A DNA stretch of 64,000 nt, taken from Tenodera sinensis. Lineage: Eukaryota > Arthropoda > Insecta > Mantodea > Mantidae. Shown in pieces: positions 10,016-21,049 of the stretch. Made by a program: the position numbers and the translations under genes. The notes beneath the pieces are model-generated. The model made no database searches. It had not been told where the DNA came from and saw nothing but the letters and a program-made list of their open reading frames with translations. How positions within the stretch are numbered: position 1 is the stretch's first letter; every line of letters starts with the position of its first letter. The stretch is taken from the NCBI GenBank assembly GCA_030765045.1, contig CM060964.1, forward strand, positions 167,261,115 through 167,325,114, in the 5' to 3' direction.

Positions 10016-11100
10016 GTTATATTAAATTATATAATAAGGATCAGAGTTTAAGTTTAAAGTTTAGTATGGAACTTGAAAGCTAAAAGAAATAAGAAGGTAC
10101 CTGGAGTAGCGTATATGTAAAATAAATGTTATACCTACAGAATAATGACCACCCTACTCTGTACCTCAGGATCAAGTGCATCTTTGCTACACTTTGGATA
10201 GAAATGCTAAACACAATTTGCACTGTCTGCTGGAGTGTGTAGAACCGTAACTTATTTAAAGTTGTATTAAGATCTCACAACCCACTAAAACAGCTTATTA
10301 AGTTGTTAAAGGGTAATGTGTTCATAAATAGGAACAAGGGAAATCCAAATAGGATATGTGGATGTATTCAAATGAATATTAAACTGAGAAATGGCAAGTA
10401 TAGCTTGCCTTTATTGTAAAGCACTTCAGCATTACAAAATTGTGCTTAACGTTCACCTTGTAAAAGCAAAATCAACTCACTGCCACATCAACTTTTTACA
10501 TAAGATGCAACTCTCCAAAAATGTCCTACCTTCTACTATCAAGTCAAAGTTTTTTCCATTTTATTTATTCCGAAATTCCTGCCATGCTGAATAATGTTAT
10601 TAAGAAAATCTCCACACGTACCATACACCAAAATATGTGAAAGTTTTTTGTACCCGAACAATGTTGAATGTAGATTTAGAATGAGAGGTATGGCGTATCC
10701 TAAAGCACAGTGCCTCCCTGAAGGGTCACCCCATTTGTTTAGTGCTCAGTCGAACATCCTTTGATGAAATCGCAATTCAGAAGGTATAACCTAACTCTTG
10801 TCTCAGGCCTGGTTGTCTGGGCATTGAAATTTGGGCGATGTGCATGCGCCACTCATTTGGGCAGTTATGGGAGGGTGCCCAAATTGGTGTTTGACTATGA
10901 GAACTCCATCTGTCTTCGACACCTTGTAGTACAGGGGAAGACAGCTAACGCTGCTGTGACGTCAGCCACTGAGCACACATGCTCCCAGAGCAAGCCAGTT
11001 GAACGTGTGACGTCACAGCGGGCAAGGGGAAATGGAATACGGGACATCGTAATCTTAATGCTGACTGTTTCAATTACGGAATAGTCACAGATTATAAATA
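10016..11100. other. non-coding stretch with a GC-richer block, no gene recognised
   Basis: 10016-10780 is plain AT-rich sequence. 10800-11040 is GC-richer and contains two TGACGTCA octamer-like sites (near 10957 and 11007). A further site lies near 11776 in the adjoining hAT remnant, so this block may be a terminal region of a hAT element. No coding similarity was seen. Confidence 0.3.
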
Positions 11101-11117
11101 ATTACATTTCGGCTTTA

Positions 11118-11120
11118 TGC

Positions 11121-11152
<32 letters not shown>

Positions 11153-11184
11153 CACACGCACGCACACACACACACACACACACA
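11118..11184 (+). repeat. (CA)n microsatellite
   Basis: About 65 bp of CA repeats with a few interruptions (AAACA, CGCACG). Confidence 0.9.
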
Positions 11185-11275
11185 TTCTAGTTTATGTGAA
11201 CAGTCATGTTATAACGCAAATAGAACAGAAATTATAACTATTTTGCCTGAGCAAGAGGAGAGCTATACAGAACAA

Positions 11276-11861
11276 TTAGGTGGACATTTTCCGACATTTG
11301 TCGTTTCGCTTTTCTTTAACTAGTTTGTCAGTGTTAGGGCGTAATGTACGGCACATTTGTAACCGAAGACTGCATGTTAGATTGTGATCTGACAATATGC
11401 TTCGGGATTTTGACTTAGAAAGGTTCATAACCGAAAAGAATTGTTCGCACACAAACGTAGAACCAAACATACATAATACCCGTGCATATAACCTCAGAAA
11501 TCTGGTTTGAGGAACATTCTTACAACATTTAGCCCAAGTCTTCCTTGTGTTTATATTTGTCCTTCAGCAAACCGTCGCACTGTAAATTTATCAATTCAAT
11601 TTGCAATCTGCTAGAAACATTGTTAACATCCAATGAATACGGGGTCGCAAAGATCTGAAACGTAGTTGACAATGTTTCTATATCTTGAAGCCTGGTCTCA
11701 AACTGGTGTGTAACACGGGGAACTGAAGACATGCGCCGCTGATCTAGGCTGCATAGCAATACACTGCTCTCGCCTGACGTCACACGAACGTACAAGCTGG
11801 CTCTTCGTTTAAATACGTCACACGGCCCGAAGTTGTCTTCCCCTGTTGTAGTAGATGGCAT
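11276..11861 (-). pseudogene. hAT transposase C-terminal part (GTF2IRD2/ZBED5-like type)
   Basis: Minus strand gives two broken pieces of the C-terminal region of a domesticated-gene-like hAT family: HQFETRLQDIETLSTTFQIF and FATPYSLDVNNVSSRLQIELINLQ, then, after a frame change, FGSTFVCEQFFSVMNLSKSKSR with the dimerisation segment SDHNLTCSLRLQMCRTLRPN. These match the end of transposase-like proteins related to GTF2IRD2, FAM200 and ZBED5. The catalytic N-terminal two thirds are not recognisable upstream. A different, more deleted copy of this type is at 62735-63130. Confidence 0.75.
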
Positions 11862-12300
11862 GCTGATTCAATTTCAGGATTGATATGATCTTCTATGATA
11901 GTGGCGTAAAATATCTGGATCCAACGAAGATGATAATAGATGTAAATCTTCATTTTTAGATTGGGAGCTATATAACGGCTCAAATTAAATAATAGTATAG
12001 GTTTGGATGAATGTGGAAACACAAGCTTTCTCAAAAGTGGAACATTCTGCATTGATGCTGTCAGTCTGTGGTATATTCAAAGTATTAATTTATAGTATTC
12101 ATAAACTCTTGAGAATTTCTGAAATTAACTTATTTCTTGCGAAATACCTTGTTTAAAAATGCTGTATAACAATACTATAATTATTACAAACATTAAACTT
12201 ATACACTGTTGATGGATATAAAACTACTGTAACAGTAAACTGTAATAAAAGTCAGCTCTGTGCATTTGTAAAGGAAGTCTGCACCTGGCAGCGGAGCAGG

Positions 12301-13690
12301 TAGGACCTACCTGAGAGCTCGTCAGAACCGGTTCTTCGCCATGCCCAAGAAGAAACCTCGCAGCACAGCACCGGTTCCTGCCGTCAAAGTTCCAGCAACT
12401 ACAGCCGATACCAGCGCCTCAAGCACACAGACCGCCAACCAACAAAGATCTCAACAGCAACTCCTGACGCATCTAGCAGCAGTACTGTGGATGCGGTGGT
12501 GGCAGCGCCGCTCCCGGTCTGTGCTACGGATCCACCGCCGACCACTTCCAGGCTATCGGACAACTCCGGCATCTCGCCTGCTTACAGTAGCAATGCTTCG
12601 ACTACCTCACCATCGCAGTCAGCGCCCCCTGTGGCGCAATCGGGCCTCAGTGTGGTTATCTACGGAGTTCCCAGAGACCTGCCAACGCGTTACATTCTCG
12701 CCGCCGCACAGGACGAGTGGACCTCAGCAATGAAGGCCACGCGAATCATCACTCGCAGAGGGCCATCCAGCCTCATGCGACTAGTCTTCGCCGATTCACG
12801 CGACCGCAAAGTGCCTTACGCACGGGCCTGTCCCTGTTAGGGCGGTGCTTGCTCACTGAGGCGAGCCGAGCGGAACGCCAAGTACCCTGCCGCCGCTGCT
12901 GTGCCTACGGACACGAAGACACCCACTGCACCACCGCTCCTCGGTGCCACTACTGTGGCGCCACTACTGTGGCGCCCAGAACCTCACCAACGACTGCACA
13001 TCACATGATCTTCGCAGACGACGCCGGTACTGTGCCTCCTACAGTGGCTTTGGCTACTTTACGGGACAAGCACAGTGCCTACTGTATCCCCGGCACGGAC
13101 ACACACACACAACAGCACATCCCAACGCAGCTTCACGGCCTGCACAAACGACAGCATCTTACACCGCAGCTCCACGGCCGTACACACGTGCGACCCCAAC
13201 CACTACAGGAACACCACCAGTCGCCGCAGTCACAGTTAGATCTCCACAGACCGTAGCAGTCCCAGCACCCGTCGTCGCCGATAGCATCCTTCGAGACGCG
13301 GTTCAAGGCCTCCATTCAGAGGTTCTGAACATTGACTCTCGGCTGGAGGCTATCACAGAACACAACAACACGCCGGCAAACAACACCAACGTCACTGAGC
13401 TCCTACAGCGCCATGACCACGCCACAACCAACGCCTTAGCAGCAATCCAGACACACCTCACGGAGCTCATACAGATTCTCACCAAAACAAGCGAAGAACT
13501 CGCCCGACTACGCCAACACACTGAGACCATCTACCGCAACACACAGAAAATCCAAGACACCACAGCAATAGAGACTAGAGTCAACCAGATATTCGACTTC
13601 ATCACACTCCCCAGATTTCCCATTGGTCCCCCAATGCCACACACAAACGTCCCAAGTCGTAGGTCAATGTCAGGGCATCCGCCATGATTT
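12301..13690 (+). pseudogene. LINE ORF1 (gag-like nucleic-acid-binding protein), frameshifted
   Basis: A GC-rich block with a coding path crossing at least three frames, starting at ATG 12341 (MPKKKPRS). Proline/serine/threonine-rich N-terminus; a central region (VVIYGVPRDLPTRYILAAAQDEW, then ATRIITRRGPSSLMRLVF) like the RRM-related part of gag in R1-type LINEs; a CCHC knuckle CRRCCAYGHEDTHC (C-X2-C-X4-H-X4-C) followed by CHYCGAQNLTNDC; and a helical C-terminus (residues from LHSEVLNIDSRLEAI to ETRVNQIF). The frame change in the knuckle coincides with a 14-bp tandem duplication (12947-12960 repeated at 12961-12974). No ORF2 with endonuclease or RT follows. Clade assignment (R1-like) is tentative. 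Confidence 0.7.
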
Positions 13691-13984
13691 TAGACCTGCC
13701 TCCATGCACCACCCATTATAATATGCACCCACAATCATCCAGTTTGCTTTGGCGGAACCGGACCTCATGTCACCCCTTTTTAAAAAATAAATTGTATCAC
13801 CACAGAATAACTTTAGTATAGGAAAAAAAAAATTGTAAAAATAAATATTCATATGTAAAGCTGTGTTCCTTCTTAAAAATTTTGCTTTTCGCCACACTTA
13901 CTGGATTTTGTAAAGCAATGATGGCATCAAGTATTTATATGAACTATTATCTAAGTATATGGTAAAAGATTTAATTTATTGTAT

Positions 13985-14205
13985 TAAAAAAATGTCCAGG
14001 TCACGAAGGCCGTATAACTGGCCGGAAGGGCTCGGGGCGCTGACCATGTCCCACCCTCCAGTACTGCACTTCACAAATGACGCCTGTAGTGGGCAGAGGT
14101 GGGGGACGCAGCAGCTGTGCAGCAAGCCAAGGCCCTTCATGGGCTTTAGCGCTAGGGGATTAGTTATTAAAAAATGCAGAGTGTGTACTGTACTGTTCTT
14201 TTAGT
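13985..14205. repeat. GC-rich block of unknown identity, likely a dispersed repeat
   Basis: About 220 bp of markedly GC-rich sequence (CCGGAAGGGCTCGGGGCGCTG and surroundings) between AT-rich flanks, beginning after a run of A. The composition and abrupt edges suggest an inserted element, perhaps the 3' end of a LINE, but no domain is visible. Confidence 0.3.
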
Positions 14206-14507
14206 CCCTTCCAAAGTACTTTTAATATTTTCAGTGATTATCCTTTGATGTCATTGATCCATGACCAAAAACACCAACATTTTCAAAATAGTAAGGTTTT
14301 GTCAGCCTGAATAGCCAACCATTGTATGTATGAAAGCAAGCAGGCTATCCTCTATCCAATATGTATTATCTATCTTTAATTCTGTATCAATCTATGTGTT
14401 TATTTCTGGAAATATGTCTTCAGAACAAAAAGACTAATTTCTAGGAAACTTGATGTCCTCTACTCTAACTAGATTATCTAGCAATGTGAATAGTGGAGAA
14501 AACTGTA

Positions 14508-15737
14508 CGAGGGTCGTTCAATAAGTTATTAAACTCACCTTATTATTTTTCAATGTAGTCCCCCTTTACTGTAATGCGCTTAGTCCACTTTGTCTGTGGT
14601 GATTGAATACCCTCAGAAGAAAGTTAAACATCTTGGGTATCAAAATACCCTGTACAGCTGCCTTGACTGCATTGTCATCAGGAAATCGTCACCCATGCAG
14701 ACATTTTTAAAGTTTTCCTATCAGAAGTTAGTCACTAGGAGCCAGGTCTGGACTGTACGGTGGATGGTTAAGCTATATAGCAGCCTGCGATATGCATGAT
14801 TTGTGTGTGGGTATATTGTCATGAAGCAGCAGAACACCAGCCGACAACTCTCCATGGTGTTTGATATTCTCAGTAAAGTCATCACTGTGGAAGCATAGGT
14901 GTTCCAATAATGGTTGTCTTGCATGGCATGAATTCCAACCTTAGAACACCTGTTGAGTCCCAAAAAACTGTTTCTATGATCTTTCTGGCTAATGTTGCAC
15001 ACAAAATTCCTTGGGGGTAGGACACCCCTTGTGTTTCCATTGTATGGACTCCTGTTTGGTCTCTGGATCTTGATGATGGACTCATGTTTCATCCCCTGTA
15101 ACAATTCTTGAGAAGAAGTTTTCTGTGCTTGTTCTAAACATGTCTAAATTCTCTTCACTAAATTGCTAGCAGCATGCTTCCTGCTCAGGTGTCAACATTC
15201 TTGGCACACATCAGGAACTGAGCTTTGACATCATCAAGACTGTACAGATAATGCTGAAAACTGTGCCAGCTGAAATGCCCAGTTCATGAGCTATAACATT
15301 GACTTTAGCACAATCTTCCAAAATCATGGCCTCCACTTTTTGGCACATTTCCTTTGAAGATGCTTCCACTAGCCAAACTGAATGAGGATCACCTTCAATC
15401 GATTCCCTGCCCCACTTAAATTGCTTGGACCAAAACTTCACTTGGTTGTAGGACAGTGAAGCATCACCATATATAGCATTCATCCTTTCATGGATGCTTT
15501 CAGACTTCTTCCCTTCCTTTGTGAGGAACTTCACAGAACAAAGTGCCAAATCCCTCATGTGCGTTGTAGACCTGCATGCCACTGCACTTGTCACCCTCTC
15601 ACTGCCAATACTTACCACAGACTGATTTGTAAATGGGTCTGTGACGTGTTAAAACATGTCCTAACCTGCATGTGCAAGATGCCACCTGATGTAGCAATAT
15701 AAGATACTGGGGCAGATAAATTTTTGAACGCCTCTCA
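14508..15737 (-). mobile_element. mariner element with degraded transposase
   Basis: 1230 bp bounded by imperfect TIRs (CGAGGGTCGTTCAATAAG at the left; TGAGAGGCGTTCAAAAAT read inward from the right) and flanked by TA at 14506-14507 and 15738-15739. The minus strand encodes a mariner transposase in pieces: the HTH region LKFLTKEGK-like, YNQVKFWSKQFKWGRESIE and AHELGISAGTVFSI (15211-15618), then remnants of the catalytic domain down to about 14600. Stops and frame changes throughout, including loss of the SPDLAPSD region. Length is nearly that of a full element, so decay was mostly by point mutation. Confidence 0.88.
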
Positions 15738-15739
15738 TA

Positions 15740-16356
15740 GTTGGCTCATATTTTTAAATTTGGAAGAATATTTTTGTTCTTGAAGTGATCATGGGCTAAA
15801 GGAAAAAAGAACAGTTGGACAGGAACATATTTAAAATGTAATGATATATCAAATGCTCAATGTATTTTTAATCACTCCAGCTTCACCTAGAATATAATTC
15901 AGAAAGTGTGATACTATCAACCTAAGCTTATTGCTGCCCTTCCTCATATAGTTTGTACATTTATATAAATAATGATTTATCATATGAGCAGAGAGAAATG
16001 ATGAGGCAACTAATTGAATCAAGAAGACACGAGTATAATCAAGGGAAAAGGGCTTACATCTGTAACTTCACACTGTGGATAGATGATTGAGCAGAAATGG
16101 AAGCAATCAGGAACAAGGACAACGTGGTGAAGAGATGGAGTGCGTCAAATTTTGAGGTGCCAGAAGTGAATACAACAGCAAAAATCATCACAGTACACAG
16201 AGTAGACAAAGAAGCGGATGACCAGCCAAAGCAAGGGAAGTCAGCTAAAGAGAGGGAGGCTAGGAGAGAAGAGGAGGGCAGGAGAAAAACAAATGTGGTG
16301 CAGTGAGGGAAGGGAAAAATTGGGTCAGTGAAGCAGCAGTAGGAGAATTAAGGGGA
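15740..16356. other. AT-rich spacer, nothing recognised
   Basis: No domain recognised. A 69-codon open frame at 16097-16306 is rich in charged residues but resembles nothing I know. Confidence 0.35.
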
Positions 16357-16558
16357 TGATCAAAGCGGCCTGGGTTTGATCCCAGGCAACCGCATGTGGG
16401 ATTCGTGGTAGACGAAGCGCCGCTGGGGCAGGTTTCCTCTGGGTTCTCCAGTTTCCCCTGCCATCTCATTCCACCAGTGCTCCATCTTCATTCCATGTAG
16501 CCGCCTGTAGTGCCGTATGTAGTAAAAGCGGGCTTTAAACACTAAGGGGGGGGGGGGA
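16357..16558 (+). mobile_element. SINE family B, copy 2 (5'-truncated)
   Basis: Begins inside the tRNA-like head, just before the B box (GGTTTGATCCC), so the A box is lost. The body matches copy 1 block for block and has the extra CCAGTGCTCCATCTTCATT segment shared with copy 3. It ends with TAAACACTAA and a run of twelve G, an unusual SINE tail. Confidence 0.85.
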
Positions 16559-16559
16559 A

Positions 16560-17339
16560 TTCCTAAGGTAACACATGAATGAATTGCAAGTGATGTTGAA
16601 AAGTGGGATGTGGAGATTAGTATTTATGCACATGGAGGATACAGGAACAATTTATATGCTTAAGAGAGCAAAGCAAAAAGTGAATAGTAAACAGAAAAGG
16701 AAAGAAAATGATACACCATGACATGAAACTAGGCTTAGTAGGTGGTTAGAAAAACAGATTTTTTTTATAAAGTGTTTAATGCCTGCTTTTACTATATCCG
16801 GAAAAGTGAGCAAAGGAGGATGTAAACAAAAATGATAAAAGCAGATAGATCTGAAATATGGGGGGAAGTTAGAAGGGGAGTAGAAGAGAATGAAAAGGGT
16901 AAAATTAGAAAACATGGCTATTGGAGCAAACATTCAACACAGCAGAAAAAATAGTAAAACACAAACAACTATCACTTGTCCACGAAATGTTTAAATGTTA
17001 AGAGCAGCTGTTGGCTGCCCAATGACTATAAGGACTGGGATCCAAGTTCATGGGCAGCCAAAAATGTAACTTACGTAGTACTCAAGAAACCAATTTCATT
17101 TCATATAGTTTTTAGATGGCATTTCCTGGCTGGACATACCTACTGTATGATGAAATAATTTTCATATGGAAGTAAAAATTTGACATGCTGTATTTATTTT
17201 ATATATAAACAACTTCTTCCCAAATGAAAGGTTTCATCAGCTTTCACGTGGCTTTTAAGATAAACAAAATTCATTTTTCACCATTTGACTCTGCAAAAAT
17301 TTGCTGAAATATTCAAGATATACGGTATAAGTTTTGTAC
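16560..17339. other. AT-rich intergenic or intronic sequence
   Basis: No coding similarity or element boundary recognised. It precedes the Penelope-like fragment and the nicastrin exon. Confidence 0.35.
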
Positions 17340-17399
17340 CAGTCAAGCATAACTCAGGCTAACACAAAGGACACAATTCCAACTGGAAAAGCTTCAGGC

Positions 17400-17790
17400 A
17401 TTTATTAAATTGAATGTAATGATTCTGGAGAAATATACATTGGAAAAACATTCAGAAATGTGAGTACAAGGTTTAGAGAACCCATGAGAAATGCAAAATA
17501 TAAATATACTGGTAAATAATTCGGCAGTTGCAGAGCATTTTTAGTCCACAGATCATTACTTGAGGAAAAACTTTCCATGTGAGACATACACAGAAAGTTT
17601 CCTGCATGAAAACAATGCCATCAGTATGTTCAAGCAGGAAATGCCATCCAAAAATCATAGGAAGAAGTCCAATAGTGATTGAAGGCTCATGTTGGAGATA
17701 AGTCTCCAAAACATGTCCCAATAACTTTTTGTTAAAGAATGAATCTGTGGTGATTAAAGTTCATTTTGAGTATTTAACATTGTAAAATAT
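17400..17790 (+). mobile_element. Penelope-like element fragment with GIY-YIG endonuclease motif
   Basis: The + strand reads IECNDSGEIYIGKTFRNVST and RFREPMRNAKYKYTG, the core of a GIY-YIG endonuclease (GEIYIGKT with the conserved Arg of TRFRE), then breaks near 17515. About 190 bp downstream on the same strand is CTCATGT, a perfect TTGGAGA/TCTCCAA hairpin and AAAC (17686-17712), which looks like a degenerate hammerhead core. The reverse transcriptase is not present. Confidence 0.65.
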
Positions 17791-17917
17791 AAAAATTTAA
17801 TTGTTTTCCTAAAAGTGAATTAAATATTGATGTATGTTAAAGATACTCAAGTTAGTCTTCATGCCCAATTTTGGTTTGTTTAGAGTTAATGGAGAACAAA
17901 GAAAACGTAATTTTCAG

Positions 17918-18169
17918 CATTTATTGATTTGTACAATTTCTTTTAAGGCCAATAAGCTATTTAACTGCTTCCTGGACACCATGGACTGTGCAATTTTCCG
18001 TGCTGCATCATATAAACAGAACTTGGCTCGGAAACCAGCATCTCTTTATGTTGGAGTTAATGGTTGGATAAGGCCAATTACTACGTTAACAGGACAAACA
18101 CTGGCTTGGCTGATGAATCGTACAGTTAACTATACAGAAAAGGAATGTCATAGTGATCCACAAAATCAG
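17918..18169 (+). CDS. NCSTN: nicastrin, internal exon (C-terminal ectodomain)
   Basis: 84 codons, phase 0 at both ends, with acceptor AATTTTCAG and donor CAG|GTAATG. It encodes the end of the large extracellular (lumenal) domain of nicastrin, the glycoprotein subunit of gamma-secretase that helps recruit substrates: a KANKLF segment, a conserved LYVGVNGWIRPITTLTG block, and sequons NRT and NYT ahead of a conserved Cys. This aligns with the human KANNSWFQ ... NLTGTVVNLTREQC region. An alternative acceptor at 17948 (TTTTAAG) would keep the same frame and drop ten codons. Upstream exons were not found in the window. The assignment is supported by the two following exons, which continue the protein in order and in phase. 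Confidence 0.9.
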
Positions 18170-19324
18170 GTAATGGTAAATTGAATTATACAGTGTCATA
18201 GTCTGATTTCACTGTATCTATGTAGAAATGACACTTTCACACCATATATCATGTTTTCCTATCAGTATGTTATATAATTACAAAGCCATACATTAACACA
18301 TTTCTTTACATGTATAGATAATTATTTTTTGTTCGTTGAATTCGGTTTCTGTATGCTTAATTATCAATTTTTATGAAGGTGTCATATTTTGAATATTTTA
18401 GGACCTTACAGGCAAGTCTTTAAGGTTCTTCTCATATCCTATATAACATTCTACCTCATCACTATAGAGTTATTGCACAATGACAGAAATCGTGACACTG
18501 TGGGAATTAATGCTGATGTATACAATGAATCCCTCAGCTATGCAGTTGTATATGTTCTTGCACAACATCAGCAGTGATATGCATGTATTGGTTCAAGGGA
18601 AGCACATAGTTTATGGTACAGATGTAATCATATAGAAATATGTCAGTCAGAAGATCTTTTGATCATATATTAAATCATTTATGGTAATGGGCCCAAATTT
18701 CACCAGAATGCTCAGAACAAAGTGATGAAATAACAATATGTTCAGGAAACACACACATTTGGCAATCACATGACTACATCCAGCTGTAAAACTTTATTCT
18801 CTTCTGAACTTGATTTTTTTCAGTAATGCAATGATAGAATAACACAGGCTAAACCCTTGTTATTAATATACAACAGATGTGTTTATGTAAAACAGGAAAA
18901 GGAATGCAAATACACAAATACTAACCACATCTAAGTTACAAATGTAAGTATTTGAATCATTTATAGCAAACTCAGATACCAAGAAACTGCCTCCATTCAC
19001 TGCTTGCTGCATACAGCTGGTGTGGGAATTAGAATAACCTTTCAGGTTTAAGCATAAAAAGCCATGGGCATAGGCCTATGAGAAAATGAGGGTAGTAGGG
19101 ATTGTGTTTGGCAGGGTTGGATTTAAAGAATGTTGTGAGTGAGTTTACAGCTGAGGTAGTATCGGTGGGAACAGGTTGCTATTTTGTGGATCTAGTGAAA
19201 AGAATTCAGTAGTGCAGCACTCATACAGGACACACACAGAATTTCATCAGGAAGTGTGCAAATAAAGATCCTGCTGATAATAGATAATGTCCACTTTCTT
19301 AAGTGGAAAAATTTGGATAGTGAA

Positions 19325-19862
19325 GTACTGATCAGAGCTTTTCAGATTACTACCCATGTAATATTTATAAAGTTGCTCAAGCTTTCAGCCATTCTAGCCC
19401 TATGGCTTTCTTCAGGAAGTGATGAGCTGTTCCAAGCCAGGTAATATATATATATATACATACACACCTCAGTTGGAGGGTGACAGCTAAGTAATGTGGA
19501 CCAATGGGAGGCCTGCGCTTTCTGATTGGCCCGACGACAGATATACTGCTGCTATGGATCCATTTTTACCTATTCGTGTCCAAGCTCTGCTAAGCTGTGG
19601 GCCTTCGTCTCTATTAAAATTATTTGGCTCTTAACTTAATTTCCATTGCCTCTTTTGCAAGTGTGTCGTAATATTGGTTAGTGCTGTATAATACTGCCAC
19701 CTCATCATATAATATTCTATGGTCATTGTCGAGACTGTACTGTGCTACTGCTGATTCTTTTTGCTTGTGGTGGTAGTAGAGCCATAGAGCCAGAATGGCT
19801 GGAAGCTTGAGCAACTTTATAAATATTACACTGCTGGTAACCCAAGAATCTCTGATCAACAA
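19325..19862 (-). mobile_element. Penelope-like element tail flanked by inverted repeats
   Basis: The minus strand from 19790 encodes KESAVAQYSLDNDHRILYDEV then YYDTLAKEAMEIKLRA, the end of the GIY-YIG domain and the adjoining tail of a Penelope-like element. A roughly 85-bp sequence lies at both ends in opposite orientation (19330-19415 and 19775-19858), sharing GTAATATTTATAAAGTTGC and TCAAGCTTYCAGCCATTCT. The 19383-19415 copy contains a canonical hammerhead-like core on the minus strand. No reverse transcriptase is visible. Confidence 0.65.
19383..19415 (-). ncRNA. hammerhead-ribozyme-like core, canonical CUGANGA ... GAAA
   Basis: Minus strand: CTGAAGA (19415-19409), one A, AGCCAT (19407-19402), a 9-nt loop, ATGGCT (19392-19387), GAAA (19386-19383). 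This gives the invariant CUGANGA box, a perfect 6-bp stem II and the GAAA box in the right order. A GCTTGAGC block follows and could form a very short stem III (GCT/AGC), as in the minimal hammerheads reported in Penelope-like elements. Stem I and the cleavage site are not established. The inverted copy at 19775-19858 keeps stem II but has changed both boxes. Confidence 0.5.
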
Positions 19863-20804
19863 TCATCGCCATGAAAGCTTCAAATCTTACAATGAAGTAT
19901 TATCTAAATTAAGAACTAAATAAGTCATTGTTGAACTTTACACTACTTGCTTAAAGTTAAGGGATGTGCTTGAAAGTAGGATTGCTTTCAAAGAAATTCA
20001 CAGGGGACAACCAGAGGACAATAGCAGCACAATGACCAATGACAGGGTTAGATCATGTTTCAGTATCAGTCAGTGATTGAGTATAAAGCAATTCTGGTTT
20101 GGAAATGTGTCGTGTAACCGGGAACTGTTGAAAATCCTTTAAATGCATAACTCACTGGTTTTGAAGAAACGAAGTGCTCTCTATTGATCCATGTTGCAAT
20201 ACTCCACTGATTGCATCATCTGCATCACCATTAGCATTAATATAAGCATGATATCAGCCTGCAAGTTAGGAAAGTTTGGATATTGGCTGGCAGGTATCAT
20301 GGTTCAATATTGGTTAATGTCAGCATATGAATATTTGACTCATTCCATTGTAAGTCGCACAAATTTAAGGACAATTGTACCTTCATGTCTCTAACTTCAT
20401 TGATATTAAATTTAAACATTCAGTGAAGCAAAGAATGATACTTTTTTTTCTGTTAGTCTCTATTTGTAAAACTATCTTGGTAAAGCCTTCAAATTTGTGA
20501 CTTTTGTGCACACTGTTCAACATAATTTTGAATATTTCTAACCTTATTTGGGAGAGAAATATGATCTTTGGGAAGGTTGAAGATAATTACGTAGTCCTAC
20601 AAAAATGTAGATTGCAATTACAATAGTTACAGAGAAATTAAATAACCTGCCAAGTTCATGCAGTTGTCTAGTACAGTGTTTCACAACTGATGTGCAGTCT
20701 CAAGGTGAAAGGTGTGACGTGAATGTGTGCAATCAGTAGATTTTGAGTAAGAAGTTGCTTGTTATTTTTTTATGCCAACCAACTTACTGCTGGTGTTTTT
20801 AAAC

Positions 20805-20925
20805 ACACAAGCCGTGTGTGGACAATGTTTTAAGAGGTGGAATCGGGGATTTGAACCACGGATCTACCTCTTCACACGCTGCTGCTCTAACCACTAAGCT
20901 ACCATGGCCAACTTGCCAGCATGAC
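20805..20925 (-). mobile_element. tRNA-derived SINE, family C
   Basis: Read on the minus strand, a tRNA-like head starts at about 20909 with GCCATGGTAGCTTAGTGGTTAG (A box) and carries GGTTCAAATCCCCGAT (B box) near 20845-20858, followed by a short body. It differs from families A and B. Only one copy is seen. Confidence 0.6.
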
Positions 20926-21049
20926 ATTAAATTCCCCAACCGATTCTTACTTTCCTGGTAGACCACAAGGGAATCTCGCATCAGAGATAAGTAAACCAAG
21001 GGCTACTTACATAAAGTACCTACGATTGTAAGTTGGCCTTGGGATATTT

